This document shows, piece by piece, positions 1 through 7,451 of a DNA stretch of 13,139 bases. Location: NCBI GenBank assembly GCA_023402175.1, contig JAEXCN010000168.1, positions 1-13,139 on the forward strand. Reading direction: 5' to 3'. A program made the translations under genes and the position numbers. Within the stretch, counting starts at the first letter, position 1. The number at the start of each line of letters is the position of its first letter. Below the pieces are notes generated by a model, which worked only from the letters and a program-made list of their open reading frames with translations, was not told where the DNA came from and ran no database searches. The stretch is from Pseudomonadota bacterium. Lineage in GTDB: Bacteria > Myxococcota_A > Polyangia > Polyangiales > Polyangiaceae.

Positions 1-1707
1 GTGTTGGCGCGCGTCAGCGACGTCGATCTCGTCGTGCTCGACGACTTCCATCATCTCGCGCCGCTCGAGTCATGGTTCTTCGACGTGTTTCTTCCGCAGC
101 TCGCAGGCCGCGCGCGCGTCGTCGTCACGAGCCGGCGACCGCCGCGCGCGCACGAACGCGCCGCGATCGAGCTCGTCGAGCTCGGTCCGCTCCCGGCCGC
201 GGCGTGCCACGCGTACCTCGAAGCGCGTGAGGTGCCAGCAACGAGCCGCGGCGCCGTGCTCGAGTTCGCACGAGGGCTCGCGCTGTGGCTCGGCATCGGC
301 GCAGACCTCGCGCTCGCCGTGCCGGAGCGGCCGTTCGCGGCCGCCGCGCGCGAGCGCCTCGAGCCGCTCGTCGAAGCGTTGCTCGATGAGGCGGCAGCGG
401 CCGGTCATCGCGATGCGCTCTATGCGATGGCGCGCCTCTTCGTCGTCACCGAGCATCGCCTCGAGGTCGCGCTGGCGGCGCCCGCTGCCGACGCCTTCCG
501 CTGGCTTTGCGGACGTCCATACGTGCAGCGCACGGCGCAAGGCATTTGCCTCCACGATGCGGTGCGCGACGCGATACTCGCCGACCTTGCATGGCGGAAC
601 CCAGAGATGCTCCGCGCCATGTCGGATCGCGTCTACCCGATGATCCTCGACGGCGTTCGGCGCGCGACGGGCGACGCCCGCCATCACGCGCTCGTCGAGA
701 TGATTCGTATGATACGCGACGAGCCGGGCGGCGCGTACATCCCCGGGACCGGCGAGCCGCCGTTCCATCTGGACGCGGTCCACGACGACGAGCTCCCGAT
801 GCTCCTCGACGCGATTCGGCGCCACGAGGGCGATGGTTCGATGCGGCTCGCGGAGCGCTGGTTCGCGAAGGAGCGGGATCGACTCGTCGGCTTTCGCGAC
901 GAGTCGCACGCGCTCGTCGCGTTCATCCTCTACGTCCCCATCGAGCCGACCGCGCCCGCCGTGCCCGACGATCCTTTCGTGACGACACTGCTCGCGCACA
1001 TCGAGAGGGATGCGCCGTTTCGCGAGGGCGAGCGCGCGTTCGCCGCGCGCTGGTGGATGTCGCTCGAAGACCATCAAGCGGCTGGCCCGCTCCTGCTCGT
1101 GCTGTTCGCACACACGACGTGGCGGCTGGTCCTCGAACCGGACGGCGAGGTCTGCACCGCTTCGCACACCGAGCCCGAGGTTTGGGCCGCGCGCGGCGAT
1201 CGCGCGCACGACCTTTTCGGCACGTTCACGCTCGACGGCCGGAGCTTCGGCATCTTCGGCCACGATTGGCGCCGGACGTCGCGAGAACGCTGGTTCGAAG
1301 GTTTCGTCACCGCGTGTCGTGGTCTCGCCGCCCCGCCCCCCTCCGTCGCCGAGCTCGACGTGCTGGCGCGCGCGGCCTTCGCGGACGCGGTGAAGTCGGC
1401 GCTCCGCGATTTCGGGCGCGCGGATCGTCTCGCGGAGAGCCCGCTCCTCCGCACGCGACTCGTCGCAGGCAGTGGAGTCGACGGTCTCCGGACGTGTCTT
1501 TGCGAGACGGTCGCCGCGCTCGATCCGCGTTCGGCGGAGGTGCTCGACCACGCCTTCCTGCGGAAAGAAGAGAAAGGCATCGCCGTCGCGGCGAAGCTCG
1601 GCATGCCGTTCGGCACCTATCGTCGGATCTTGAACGACGCCGTGCAGCGCCTCATCGACGCATTGTGGACGCGCGATCGCGAGCGCGCATCCGTTCCTCG
1701 CCAATAG
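1..1707 (+). CDS. STAND/AAA-type ATPase regulator with C-terminal HTH, 5'-truncated
   Basis: The frame is open from the first base to a TAG at 1705-1707 (568 residues visible). The leading GTG is probably internal, because the visible protein begins at a Walker B-like segment (VVLDD, about residues 11-15) and a sensor-like VVVTSRR (40-46), with no Walker A motif; the P-loop should lie upstream of the window. A helical middle follows, then a region with a GHDWR motif at 420-424. The C-terminus (about 505-560) ends in a helix-turn-helix of the form AAKLGMPFGTYRR (530-542), which resembles the sigma-region-4-like tail of some large bacterial ATPase regulators. Established for STAND proteins: they are ATP-switched signalling proteins, often transcriptional regulators. 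The specific signal and targets are unknown. It converges with the lipoprotein operon and has no visible partner here. G+C is high (about 70% in 361-420). Family assignment is moderate; the middle region is not recognised. Confidence 0.7.
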   Translation: MLARVSDVDLVVLDDFHHLAPLESWFFDVFLPQLAGRARVVVTSRRPPRAHERAAIELVELGPLPAAACHAYLEAREVPATSRGAVLEFARGLALWLGIGADLALAVPERPFAAAARERLEPLVEALLDEAAAAGHRDALYAMARLFVVTEHRLEVALAAPAADAFRWLCGRPYVQRTAQGICLHDAVRDAILADLAWRNPEMLRAMSDRVYPMILDGVRRATGDARHHALVEMIRMIRDEPGGAYIPGTGEPPFHLDAVHDDELPMLLDAIRRHEGDGSMRLAERWFAKERDRLVGFRDESHALVAFILYVPIEPTAPAVPDDPFVTTLLAHIERDAPFREGERAFAARWWMSLEDHQAAGPLLLVLFAHTTWRLVLEPDGEVCTASHTEPEVWAARGDRAHDLFGTFTLDGRSFGIFGHDWRRTSRERWFEGFVTACRGLAAPPPSVAELDVLARAAFADAVKSALRDFGRADRLAESPLLRTRLVAGSGVDGLRTCLCETVAALDPRSAEVLDHAFLRKEEKGIAVAAKLGMPFGTYRRILNDAVQRLIDALWTRDRERASVPRQ

Positions 1708-1821
1708 GGCGATGACGCGCAAACGCGCCTATTTCGAGGCGCCTCTCGGGCGAGATCCCGCGATTCATCGAAATCAGCGAGAAGCGTGAGCTCCCCAGGA
1801 GCCGGCGGGAACTTGCTCCCG
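1708..1821. other. Convergent intergenic region
   Basis: This 114-base gap separates the stop of the plus-strand ATPase gene from the stop of the minus-strand IgGFc-binding lipoprotein gene. It contains a short GCGC-AAAC-GCGC inverted repeat (1717-1728), a perfect 10-base palindrome GAGGCGCCTC (1736-1745) and a hairpin next to the minus-strand stop (1806-1821). No open frame looks protein-like and no T-run typical of an intrinsic terminator is visible. Confidence 0.5.
1806..1821 (-). terminator. Possible hairpin terminator of the lipoprotein operon
   Basis: Immediately after the TGA stop (1824-1822) of the last operon gene, the minus strand reads CGGGA-GCAAGT-TCCCG, a 5-bp G/C-rich stem with a 6-base loop. 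Its position is right for transcript termination or 3'-end protection. No U-tract follows, so intrinsic termination is uncertain. Confidence 0.3.
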
Positions 1822-3597
1822 TCAATTAACCGGAGAGAGAGGCGTTTCCACGAGCTTCCGCTGAGCCATGCCGCCGGGATAGGCGTAGCTGGCATAAACA
1901 TCCCACCCCCACAACGTCGCGGTGAACGGTCCCTCGCTCTTCATGCGCTGGAGGCCGTTCTGGCACGTACCTACCACTTGTCCCTTTCCGTCCCTGCGCG
2001 CGAGGTCGACCCTCACGAACTCGTACTCGCCTCGCTCCCCGATGGGCTTCCAGCCCGAGAGATTGCCCGCGCACTCGAGCCAGACATCCTTGAAGTCCGC
2101 GCCGGATTTCGTTCGCACGACGACGAGCGAGGTATCGGCGTACGTCGGATCGGCGTAAAAGCTATACGAGTTCAAGTACTGCTTCGCCGGAACGACGTTC
2201 ACGAATTCCGGGTCGCCGCGACTTGCCATCGCCTTCGCGAAGCCGCCGCCCGCACCACCGGTCATGTAGGCTGCGACGTAGATCGGATGCTCGACGTCTT
2301 GCGTGCGGACGACGAACGCGTCGCCGGTCCCCGCGTAGAACGTCGCGACCTCCCCGGCATTCATCGTGGTGGGCGCGCCAGCGGGGATTGCAGGATCGTA
2401 GTCGAGCTCGGTGCCGTCACGCGCCGCGACGATCCGATACGGCATGATCTCGTGCTCGTTACCAAGACGCGGGCGGTAGCCGACGCCGACGTACTCGGAT
2501 CCCCATTGCGCGAACGCGGGAATTTGTTGACCCAACGTATCGCAGGCTGCCGCGAGCGTAGGGACGTTGGCACAACTGTGACCTCCGAAGACCGCAGCCG
2601 GCTTGGTCGATGTGACGATGCTCCCGGAGAGCTCTTCGTCCTGGACGAGCTGCAGGTATTGGCCCTTGCTGAGTCGATATTTGGCAGGCCGCCCTGCCCC
2701 GCCGCCTTCGACGCCGGTGCCGTTCTGGATGTCCCGTGTCGGCAAGATCGTCACCTCGGTATCGTCCTCCGAGGCGATGATCTGCGCACCGGGCGTGCCG
2801 ATGTCCGATGCTTCCCAGCCATTGACGATGATGTTCTCTTTGGACCACGATGGGACCGGCAACAGGAGCGTGGCCGAGGGGACGTAGCTCCGAGCTCCAC
2901 CGAACGGATACATGGCCGCAAGGGACACCGGTACGTTCGTTTTCAATCGGAACGACGACCCGATGGTGGTCCCGCTCACTACCTTCTCGAGAAGGGCCGC
3001 GGGGACCACGCCGGTCGGACAATTCACGGAATTGCGCACCCGAGGCACCGTCGGGGACGCATCCGAGAGAAAGAGAATCACGCTCTCTCCGGGCGCAATC
3101 GGCCCGGTGTGCTCGACCAAATCGGCACTCCCCGGATTCGTCCGGAACATCGCCCTCGACACGTCGAGCAGCTTGCCATCGAGCTCCAGCGAGAACTCGA
3201 GCGGCTCTCGCGACGTGTTGACGAGGAACGAAGCGTAACAGAGCGGAGGATAAGACGGGCTGTAACTCGGCGGCTGAAAATAGAACTCGCAGCCGTTCGA
3301 GCTTCGGTCCGCCGCCGCGGCCGCGCATGGTTCCATGCATACTCCGGCACCGCATGCGAGGCCGGGTCGACACTCTTCGACGACTCTGCCCGTGCAAAGC
3401 TCGATCACCGACCGGCCGTCGAGCGAGCACTGAAGCCGACAGTCTGGAGCGTCGCCGGCCGACGCGTCCTTCTCGAATTCGGGCGTGTTCTTCCCGAACC
3501 CGTTTCTGTTTTCCGCGCACGAGCTGATGCACGCCGCCAAGAGTGCGGCACCCGCGACGGCGACGATCACACGATTCGACAATCGCAAGCGGTTCAT
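1822..3597 (-). CDS. IgGFc-binding-domain lipoprotein
   Basis: This is a 591-residue exported lipoprotein. A hydrophobic signal (about 8-22) ends in lipobox LAAC with Cys23; residue +2 is Ile, not an inner-membrane retention signal, so outer-membrane or surface location is likely. Residues 53-91 hold seven cysteines and form a small disulfide-rich module. From about 230 to 580 the sequence matches the IgGFc-binding domain, including VFGGHSCANVP (336-346), an ACD segment (351-353), and WGSEYVGVGYRPR (365-377). The domain is named after mammalian IgG-Fc-binding protein; bacterial members are common in myxobacteria and their ligands are largely unknown. It is the last gene of the operon, and its ATG overlaps the TGA of the RCC1 gene in ATGA (3597-3594). 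The start is fixed by that overlap and by AGGAAG upstream. Surface interaction or adhesion is inferred, not shown. Confidence 0.85.
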   Translation of the reverse strand: MNRLRLSNRVIVAVAGAALLAACISSCAENRNGFGKNTPEFEKDASAGDAPDCRLQCSLDGRSVIELCTGRVVEECRPGLACGAGVCMEPCAAAAADRSSNGCEFYFQPPSYSPSYPPLCYASFLVNTSREPLEFSLELDGKLLDVSRAMFRTNPGSADLVEHTGPIAPGESVILFLSDASPTVPRVRNSVNCPTGVVPAALLEKVVSGTTIGSSFRLKTNVPVSLAAMYPFGGARSYVPSATLLLPVPSWSKENIIVNGWEASDIGTPGAQIIASEDDTEVTILPTRDIQNGTGVEGGGAGRPAKYRLSKGQYLQLVQDEELSGSIVTSTKPAAVFGGHSCANVPTLAAACDTLGQQIPAFAQWGSEYVGVGYRPRLGNEHEIMPYRIVAARDGTELDYDPAIPAGAPTTMNAGEVATFYAGTGDAFVVRTQDVEHPIYVAAYMTGGAGGGFAKAMASRGDPEFVNVVPAKQYLNSYSFYADPTYADTSLVVVRTKSGADFKDVWLECAGNLSGWKPIGERGEYEFVRVDLARRDGKGQVVGTCQNGLQRMKSEGPFTATLWGWDVYASYAYPGGMAQRKLVETPLSPVN

Positions 3598-4973
3598 GGA
3601 AGCACCACTTCCTGCGGCACGAGGCTCGGCTCGCGCATCTTTCCGTTACCGAGTTGTCCGTAATAGTTCGTTCCCCAACAATAGACCTTACCATTCGTCA
3701 ACAGAGCACACGTCGAATCGGGGAAGGCGCTCACTTCGACCGCCTTCTCGGGGAGGTCCCGAACCTTTACGGCCTCGTACGCGTGATTCTTCGTACCGTC
3801 GCCCGCTTGACCGCCTGCGTTGTATCCCCAGCAGTACACATCGCCCGATGCTCCGACGGCGCACCACCGCTGGGGCTGCACGAGCGCCTCATCGAACCCA
3901 GTTCTCGACACGCTCGACACGCTCCGCGTCGTCGCGATTTGAACGATGGGTTCAGGCGTCGCCACCGGCTCAGGAACGAGCCGATCGAAGGGCGGATCGT
4001 GGAACGTGTTCGCGCGCCCCCAGCAGTAGCCGATGCCGCCAGCGGTAGCGCACGCGCTGTCACTCGTCAGATCGATGGAAGAAATGCCCTCGAGCGGGAT
4101 CGGCATGGGATTCGGATCGGGACCGTGCGACGAAATACGCCCGAGCGGCGGACTTGCCCCCCAGCTGAGCGTGACGCCATCCTCACGGAGAGCGAAGGCC
4201 GCCTTGCCTACGCGTAGGTCGCGGATCGGCGCGCCAGCGGGAAGCGCCACCCGCTGCGGAAGGAGCACGGCGTACGATGGAGCGGAAACGAAGGGCGCAA
4301 CCTGAGCATTCGTGTTCGCTCCCCAGCAAAGGATGCCTTCGTCGATCGACGCGCAACCGATATCGACGCCTATTGCGACTCTCTTCGCAGCCGGTAGAGG
4401 GAGCTTCACTGGCGTACGCTGTGTCCTCACCGTACCGTCGCCATTCGTGAGAAACGGTCCCCTGCCCCAACACCAAACGCCTCCACTCTTGTCGACCGCG
4501 CACGTGTGATCCAGCCGGGCAACATCCGATAGAGTGCTGACCCGCTGAGCCGTCGCGCTGTTGGCCGTACCGGCATCGGGACCGCGACCGAGCTGTCCCG
4601 CGTTGTTCGCCCCCCAGCACGCTACCGTGCCGTCGTCGAGCTGCGCGCAATAGGCTTCGCTGAGGTCGGAGTCTTCCGCCCCCAGTGCCCGCACGAGCGA
4701 GACAGCGCATGGGGGAGATGCGCAGATGACCGAGCGTGGGCCTCCATCGAACGGCGCAGCGTCACCGGGCGACGAAGCGTCAGCGCTCACGTCATCGGGC
4801 GCTGCGGCGTCATTGACGGGAACGGTCCCGTCCGCCCCTGCATCGTCCGTCGTGGCAATTCTGCCTTCGTCGTCGCTCGCACAGCTCACGACCGCAGCTG
4901 CGGTCGCCACGCTCATCGTGACGACCAAGGCAAAGGAAGAATTTCGATCAAGGAGTCGTCTTATGGAGCGCAT
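3594..4973 (-). CDS. RCC1-repeat beta-propeller lipoprotein
   Basis: The 459-residue product has an N-terminal signal ending in VVSC (lipid Cys31, then Ala), followed by an Asp/Ala-rich linker (about 34-78) that would tether it to the membrane. From about 100 to 455 there are seven RCC1-type units, each with a CA(V/L)/C-W-G core: C119-W120-G, C168-W169-G, C216-W217-G, S270-W271-G, C317-W318-G, C381-W382-G and C432-W433-G. Several are followed by N..GQLG or AGGQAGDGT turns. Seven units fit one closed seven-bladed propeller. RCC1 propellers are known as protein-interaction platforms; bacterial secreted copies are mostly uncharacterised, and the nucleotide-exchange role of eukaryotic RCC1 is not expected here. 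The start overlaps the upstream gene by 26 bases, with a weak ribosome-binding site. The fourth blade replaces Cys with Ser. Confidence 0.88.
   Translation of the reverse strand: MRSIRRLLDRNSSFALVVTMSVATAAAVVSCASDDEGRIATTDDAGADGTVPVNDAAAPDDVSADASSPGDAAPFDGGPRSVICASPPCAVSLVRALGAEDSDLSEAYCAQLDDGTVACWGANNAGQLGRGPDAGTANSATAQRVSTLSDVARLDHTCAVDKSGGVWCWGRGPFLTNGDGTVRTQRTPVKLPLPAAKRVAIGVDIGCASIDEGILCWGANTNAQVAPFVSAPSYAVLLPQRVALPAGAPIRDLRVGKAAFALREDGVTLSWGASPPLGRISSHGPDPNPMPIPLEGISSIDLTSDSACATAGGIGYCWGRANTFHDPPFDRLVPEPVATPEPIVQIATTRSVSSVSRTGFDEALVQPQRWCAVGASGDVYCWGYNAGGQAGDGTKNHAYEAVKVRDLPEKAVEVSAFPDSTCALLTNGKVYCWGTNYYGQLGNGKMREPSLVPQEVVLP
3598..3612 (-). promoter_or_regulatory. Hairpin over the ribosome-binding site of the IgGFc-domain gene
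   Basis: On the minus strand the leader reads GGAAG-TGGTG-CTTCC directly before ATG, a 5-bp stem with a 5-base loop. The 5' arm is the purine-rich Shine-Dalgarno candidate. Ribosomes finishing the overlapping upstream gene would melt it, which suits translational coupling. The stem is short and may be chance. Confidence 0.3.
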
Positions 4974-6243
4974 TGCGAAGACCGATCGCCCAGAGGTTGG
5001 TGTTGGACGTACCCCGCACTTGCCATATTGCCGTCGTTATCGGAGTGCCGTTCGGCCAGATCGTGAATAGGTCGAAAGCGCCGCCACCCCAGACGCTCGT
5101 ACCTCGAACGACGAGCCCGGCCCCGCCGAGCCAGAGGTCGCCGTCAGTCGCCGTCAGCGAGTTCAACTCCTTCGTCGAGATGGTCGTGGGGACGGTGGCT
5201 ACGGTGACGGAATAGGTCTCGCCTTCGGCCTCTATCCTCACGACATCGCGAGCTCCCTTGAGAGCAACGAAGTCGCCAGGCCCGATCGCCTGGATATCGG
5301 TCAGCCACCCCTCGGCTCCGCCTATCATCTGAGTCCCAGGACGCGACATGCAGGGGTCGTAGCTGCCCCAGAGGGCGCCGTCCGCGACTCTTCGATAGAC
5401 GCCCGAGACCTTGCGTACGAGAAGCGCGCAGCCTGCCTCGCTTCGGGCTCGTGCCCCGGAGAACCAAACGTCATCCGCGCTCACTCCAGCCGCGCCGAAG
5501 AAGAGGAGCTGCTCGAATTCAGGATCGTCCGAGTCGCTCGCCACGTATTCTGCAATCCATTCCGGTGGCGCGCCGCCAACGCTCGTCCGGTGATAGATCG
5601 TGTTCTTGAACCACGCGTAGACGTCGTCGCGGCTCGTCCCCCAGACGCCGAGTGAGGGCGTAGGCAACGCCCCCTCCCTCCTCCAATAACTTGGATTTCC
5701 GTCGTAGAGATCGCGTCCGCTACTGTTGGCGAGGCGATCGCGCGTCCACGACCACGTCTGCTGCGCGGTCCGCGTGCCATGGTATATGTACCCAGGCGAT
5801 ACGCCATAATAGACTTCATTCTCGTTCGGCATCCAGATCTTGCCTACGAATAGGCCGAGCTCCGAGTCGTTCTGGGTACCATCGTCGATGTAACGCCAGC
5901 CGGCTTCCGCGTCGGTCCACTCCAGTACCTTGACGCCGAGCGTCGGACTCTCCGCCACAGCGATGGCGCGACCTGGAAAGGCCCAGATGTCCTTCATCAG
6001 GAGGTCTACGTCGGGCAGAACGGTGCTGCACCAACCCGCTTCGCTGCACGGAGGCCCTTCGACAGAGGCGTCCGGCTTCCCGGCGTCGGGGGTTGGCGGG
6101 GCTTCGCCGTCCACGCCCGGCGCCGCGTCGTGATCGGGACGGTCCGGCCCCGGCTGCGCATCGTCCCCCAAAGCCGCGCAGGCCAGGAGCGCTGTCGCCG
6201 CGAGCGCGACCGATCCGCATGCAACCAGGAATGAGCTCCTCAT
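4948..6243 (-). CDS. Propeller-repeat lipoprotein, second copy
   Basis: This is a 431-residue lipoprotein. I chose the ATG at 6243 rather than an earlier in-frame start because it forms an ATGA overlap with the upstream stop, has GGAGGA 5 bases upstream, and begins a clean signal peptide ending in LLAC (lipid Cys22, then Ala). A Pro/Asp-rich linker spans about 23-62. Beyond it are divergent repeats with W/D-V-W-G cores: VWGTSRDDVYAW near 200, DDVWFSG near 257, GDLWLGG near 368 and NLWAIG near 416. These resemble the myxobacterial 'VWG..dDVWAVG..G' beta-propeller units seen more clearly in the next gene upstream. No catalytic motif is visible. The function is unknown; a surface scaffold or binding role is inferred from fold and context. 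It may be an old, diverged duplicate of its neighbour. Confidence 0.82.
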   Translation of the reverse strand: MRSSFLVACGSVALAATALLACAALGDDAQPGPDRPDHDAAPGVDGEAPPTPDAGKPDASVEGPPCSEAGWCSTVLPDVDLLMKDIWAFPGRAIAVAESPTLGVKVLEWTDAEAGWRYIDDGTQNDSELGLFVGKIWMPNENEVYYGVSPGYIYHGTRTAQQTWSWTRDRLANSSGRDLYDGNPSYWRREGALPTPSLGVWGTSRDDVYAWFKNTIYHRTSVGGAPPEWIAEYVASDSDDPEFEQLLFFGAAGVSADDVWFSGARARSEAGCALLVRKVSGVYRRVADGALWGSYDPCMSRPGTQMIGGAEGWLTDIQAIGPGDFVALKGARDVVRIEAEGETYSVTVATVPTTISTKELNSLTATDGDLWLGGAGLVVRGTSVWGGGAFDLFTIWPNGTPITTAIWQVRGTSNTNLWAIGLRNALHKTTP

Positions 6244-7451
6244 GGTTGTCCTCCGAGCGAAAGGATCACCCCGTGACCACCAATCCAGACACGACCCTGC
6301 TCGGCAACCCAAACGGTCGTGAGTTGGGGACGGAGCCGGCCGAGCCCAGCGATCTTCACGCGAGACCAGCTCGCGCCATCGAAATGAAGAACGACGCCGC
6401 TATCCCCGACGGCCCAGACATCCGCTTTCGAGCTCCCCCAAACGGCGTTGAGATTCACCTTCGTCGGAATATCCGTAACGACATCCCAGAGCATGGGATC
6501 TCCCCTGTAATGGCGAATCGTTCCGGCCGCGCCCACGGACCAGGCGTCCGTCACCGAAGCAGCCCAGACCCCGTTGAGCGCGTTCAACGTCTGGCTGTTG
6601 TATCCCGTGGCGCTCGGCGCGTCGCCCTGCGCGTCCGAGATGCGCACGGTCGCTCCCGACGGGCCCACGGCCCAAAGATCGCTAGCCGACCAGCCATGAA
6701 TGCTGGACACGTTCTCGCATCCGACCACACTACAGCTCGTCCTCGAAATGCCGAATGCGCCCTCGAAGGTCTTGGACGGAGATTGGCGGAGACGCCAGAG
6801 ACCACCGCCCTGTCGGAACGAATCTCCGACGCCACTTCCGAGCGCGCCGCACCAAAGCCATTCGGCGCCCGGAGCTGCCCACGCGGTCGAGAGCCGATCC
6901 CTCGCGGTCGGGTCCTGTTCGGCACCATAGGATGGGGCGTAGAGGGCCCACTCTGGAGATCCCACGCCTCCGTCGGTGAGCTCGCCCCCGCGGGCGTAGA
7001 GACTGCTCAACCCCATGAGCGAGACCTCCGAGGAACCGCGAAGCCACAGCCCCCGTAGCGTTTCCTGAATGCCGAGGTTCACGGTGGTCCAAGTGGTCCC
7101 GTCGAAGTGCGCAAGCGCTCCCCCCGAGCCCGCAGCCCATACGTCGGTCCGGGAACGACCGCGAATGACGGTAATCGAAGTCCGGGAATCGAGGCGGCCA
7201 ACGGATTGCTCCGGCTCGAACGGGCCGTTCGGGCAGAACACGTCCGGCGAGCACGTCTCCGGGAAATACTCGCAGTCGTCACACGGTCCCGTACCGCCTT
7301 CGCTCGCAAGAGCAGCGGGCCCACCGTCCGCCGACGTCGCCGCATCCGGGACTCCAAGCGGCTGCTCGGGAGGGTCGCCGCCATCGCCACGCTCCGTCGA
7401 TGCGCAAGCGGTGACGATGCCGGCGACGCAGACCAGGCAGCGCGTCTTCAT
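6240..7451 (-). CDS. VWG/DVWAVG-repeat beta-propeller lipoprotein
   Basis: This is a 403-residue lipoprotein starting at the ATG at 7451, chosen for its ATGA overlap with the upstream gene and GGAGG 6 bases before it; the longer in-frame start adds a basic, non-signal stretch. The signal ends in VTAC (lipid Cys16, then Ala), followed by an Asp/Ala/Gly-rich linker and four cysteines (57, 60, 67, 73). Then come clear repeats: TDVWAAG near 103, SDLWAVG near 257, TDAWSVG near 301, ADVWAVG near 343 and RVWIGG near 387, most followed by a G.(I/V).H(F/Y).G..W strand. These units are common in myxobacterial secreted proteins and are predicted to form a beta-propeller. No enzyme motif is seen. The role is unknown; surface recognition is inferred. 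Confidence 0.86.
   Translation of the reverse strand: MKTRCLVCVAGIVTACASTERGDGGDPPEQPLGVPDAATSADGGPAALASEGGTGPCDDCEYFPETCSPDVFCPNGPFEPEQSVGRLDSRTSITVIRGRSRTDVWAAGSGGALAHFDGTTWTTVNLGIQETLRGLWLRGSSEVSLMGLSSLYARGGELTDGGVGSPEWALYAPSYGAEQDPTARDRLSTAWAAPGAEWLWCGALGSGVGDSFRQGGGLWRLRQSPSKTFEGAFGISRTSCSVVGCENVSSIHGWSASDLWAVGPSGATVRISDAQGDAPSATGYNSQTLNALNGVWAASVTDAWSVGAAGTIRHYRGDPMLWDVVTDIPTKVNLNAVWGSSKADVWAVGDSGVVLHFDGASWSRVKIAGLGRLRPQLTTVWVAEQGRVWIGGHGVILSLGGQP
6249..6254 (-). promoter_or_regulatory. Ribosome-binding site that fixes the start of the second propeller lipoprotein
   Basis: GGAGGA on the minus strand lies 5 bases before the ATG at 6243. It favours that start over an in-frame codon 69 bases upstream, which would add a non-signal N-terminal extension. 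Confidence 0.7.

Noticed and set aside
1..3. GTG at the first base as the true start of the ATPase gene
   Set aside because: The protein would begin at a Walker B-like segment with no P-loop; the window edge most likely cuts the gene.
70..1722. Long minus-strand open frame (550 codons) opposite the ATPase gene
   Set aside because: Composition is dominated by Arg, Glu and Ala with no domain pattern, and it is fully explained as the complement of the real gene.
1736..1745. GAGGCGCCTC palindrome as a terminator
   Set aside because: A loop-free palindrome without a T-run is common by chance in such G+C-rich DNA.
1786..3663. Long plus-strand open frame (625 codons) opposite the IgGFc-domain gene
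   Set aside because: It is Arg/His-rich with no motif, and lies opposite a gene with a signal peptide, lipobox and recognised domain; G+C-rich antisense frames are often open.
6093..7058. Plus-strand open frame opposite the propeller lipoproteins
   Set aside because: Arg/Pro/His-rich translation, no fold signature, and it spans the junction of two well-supported genes.
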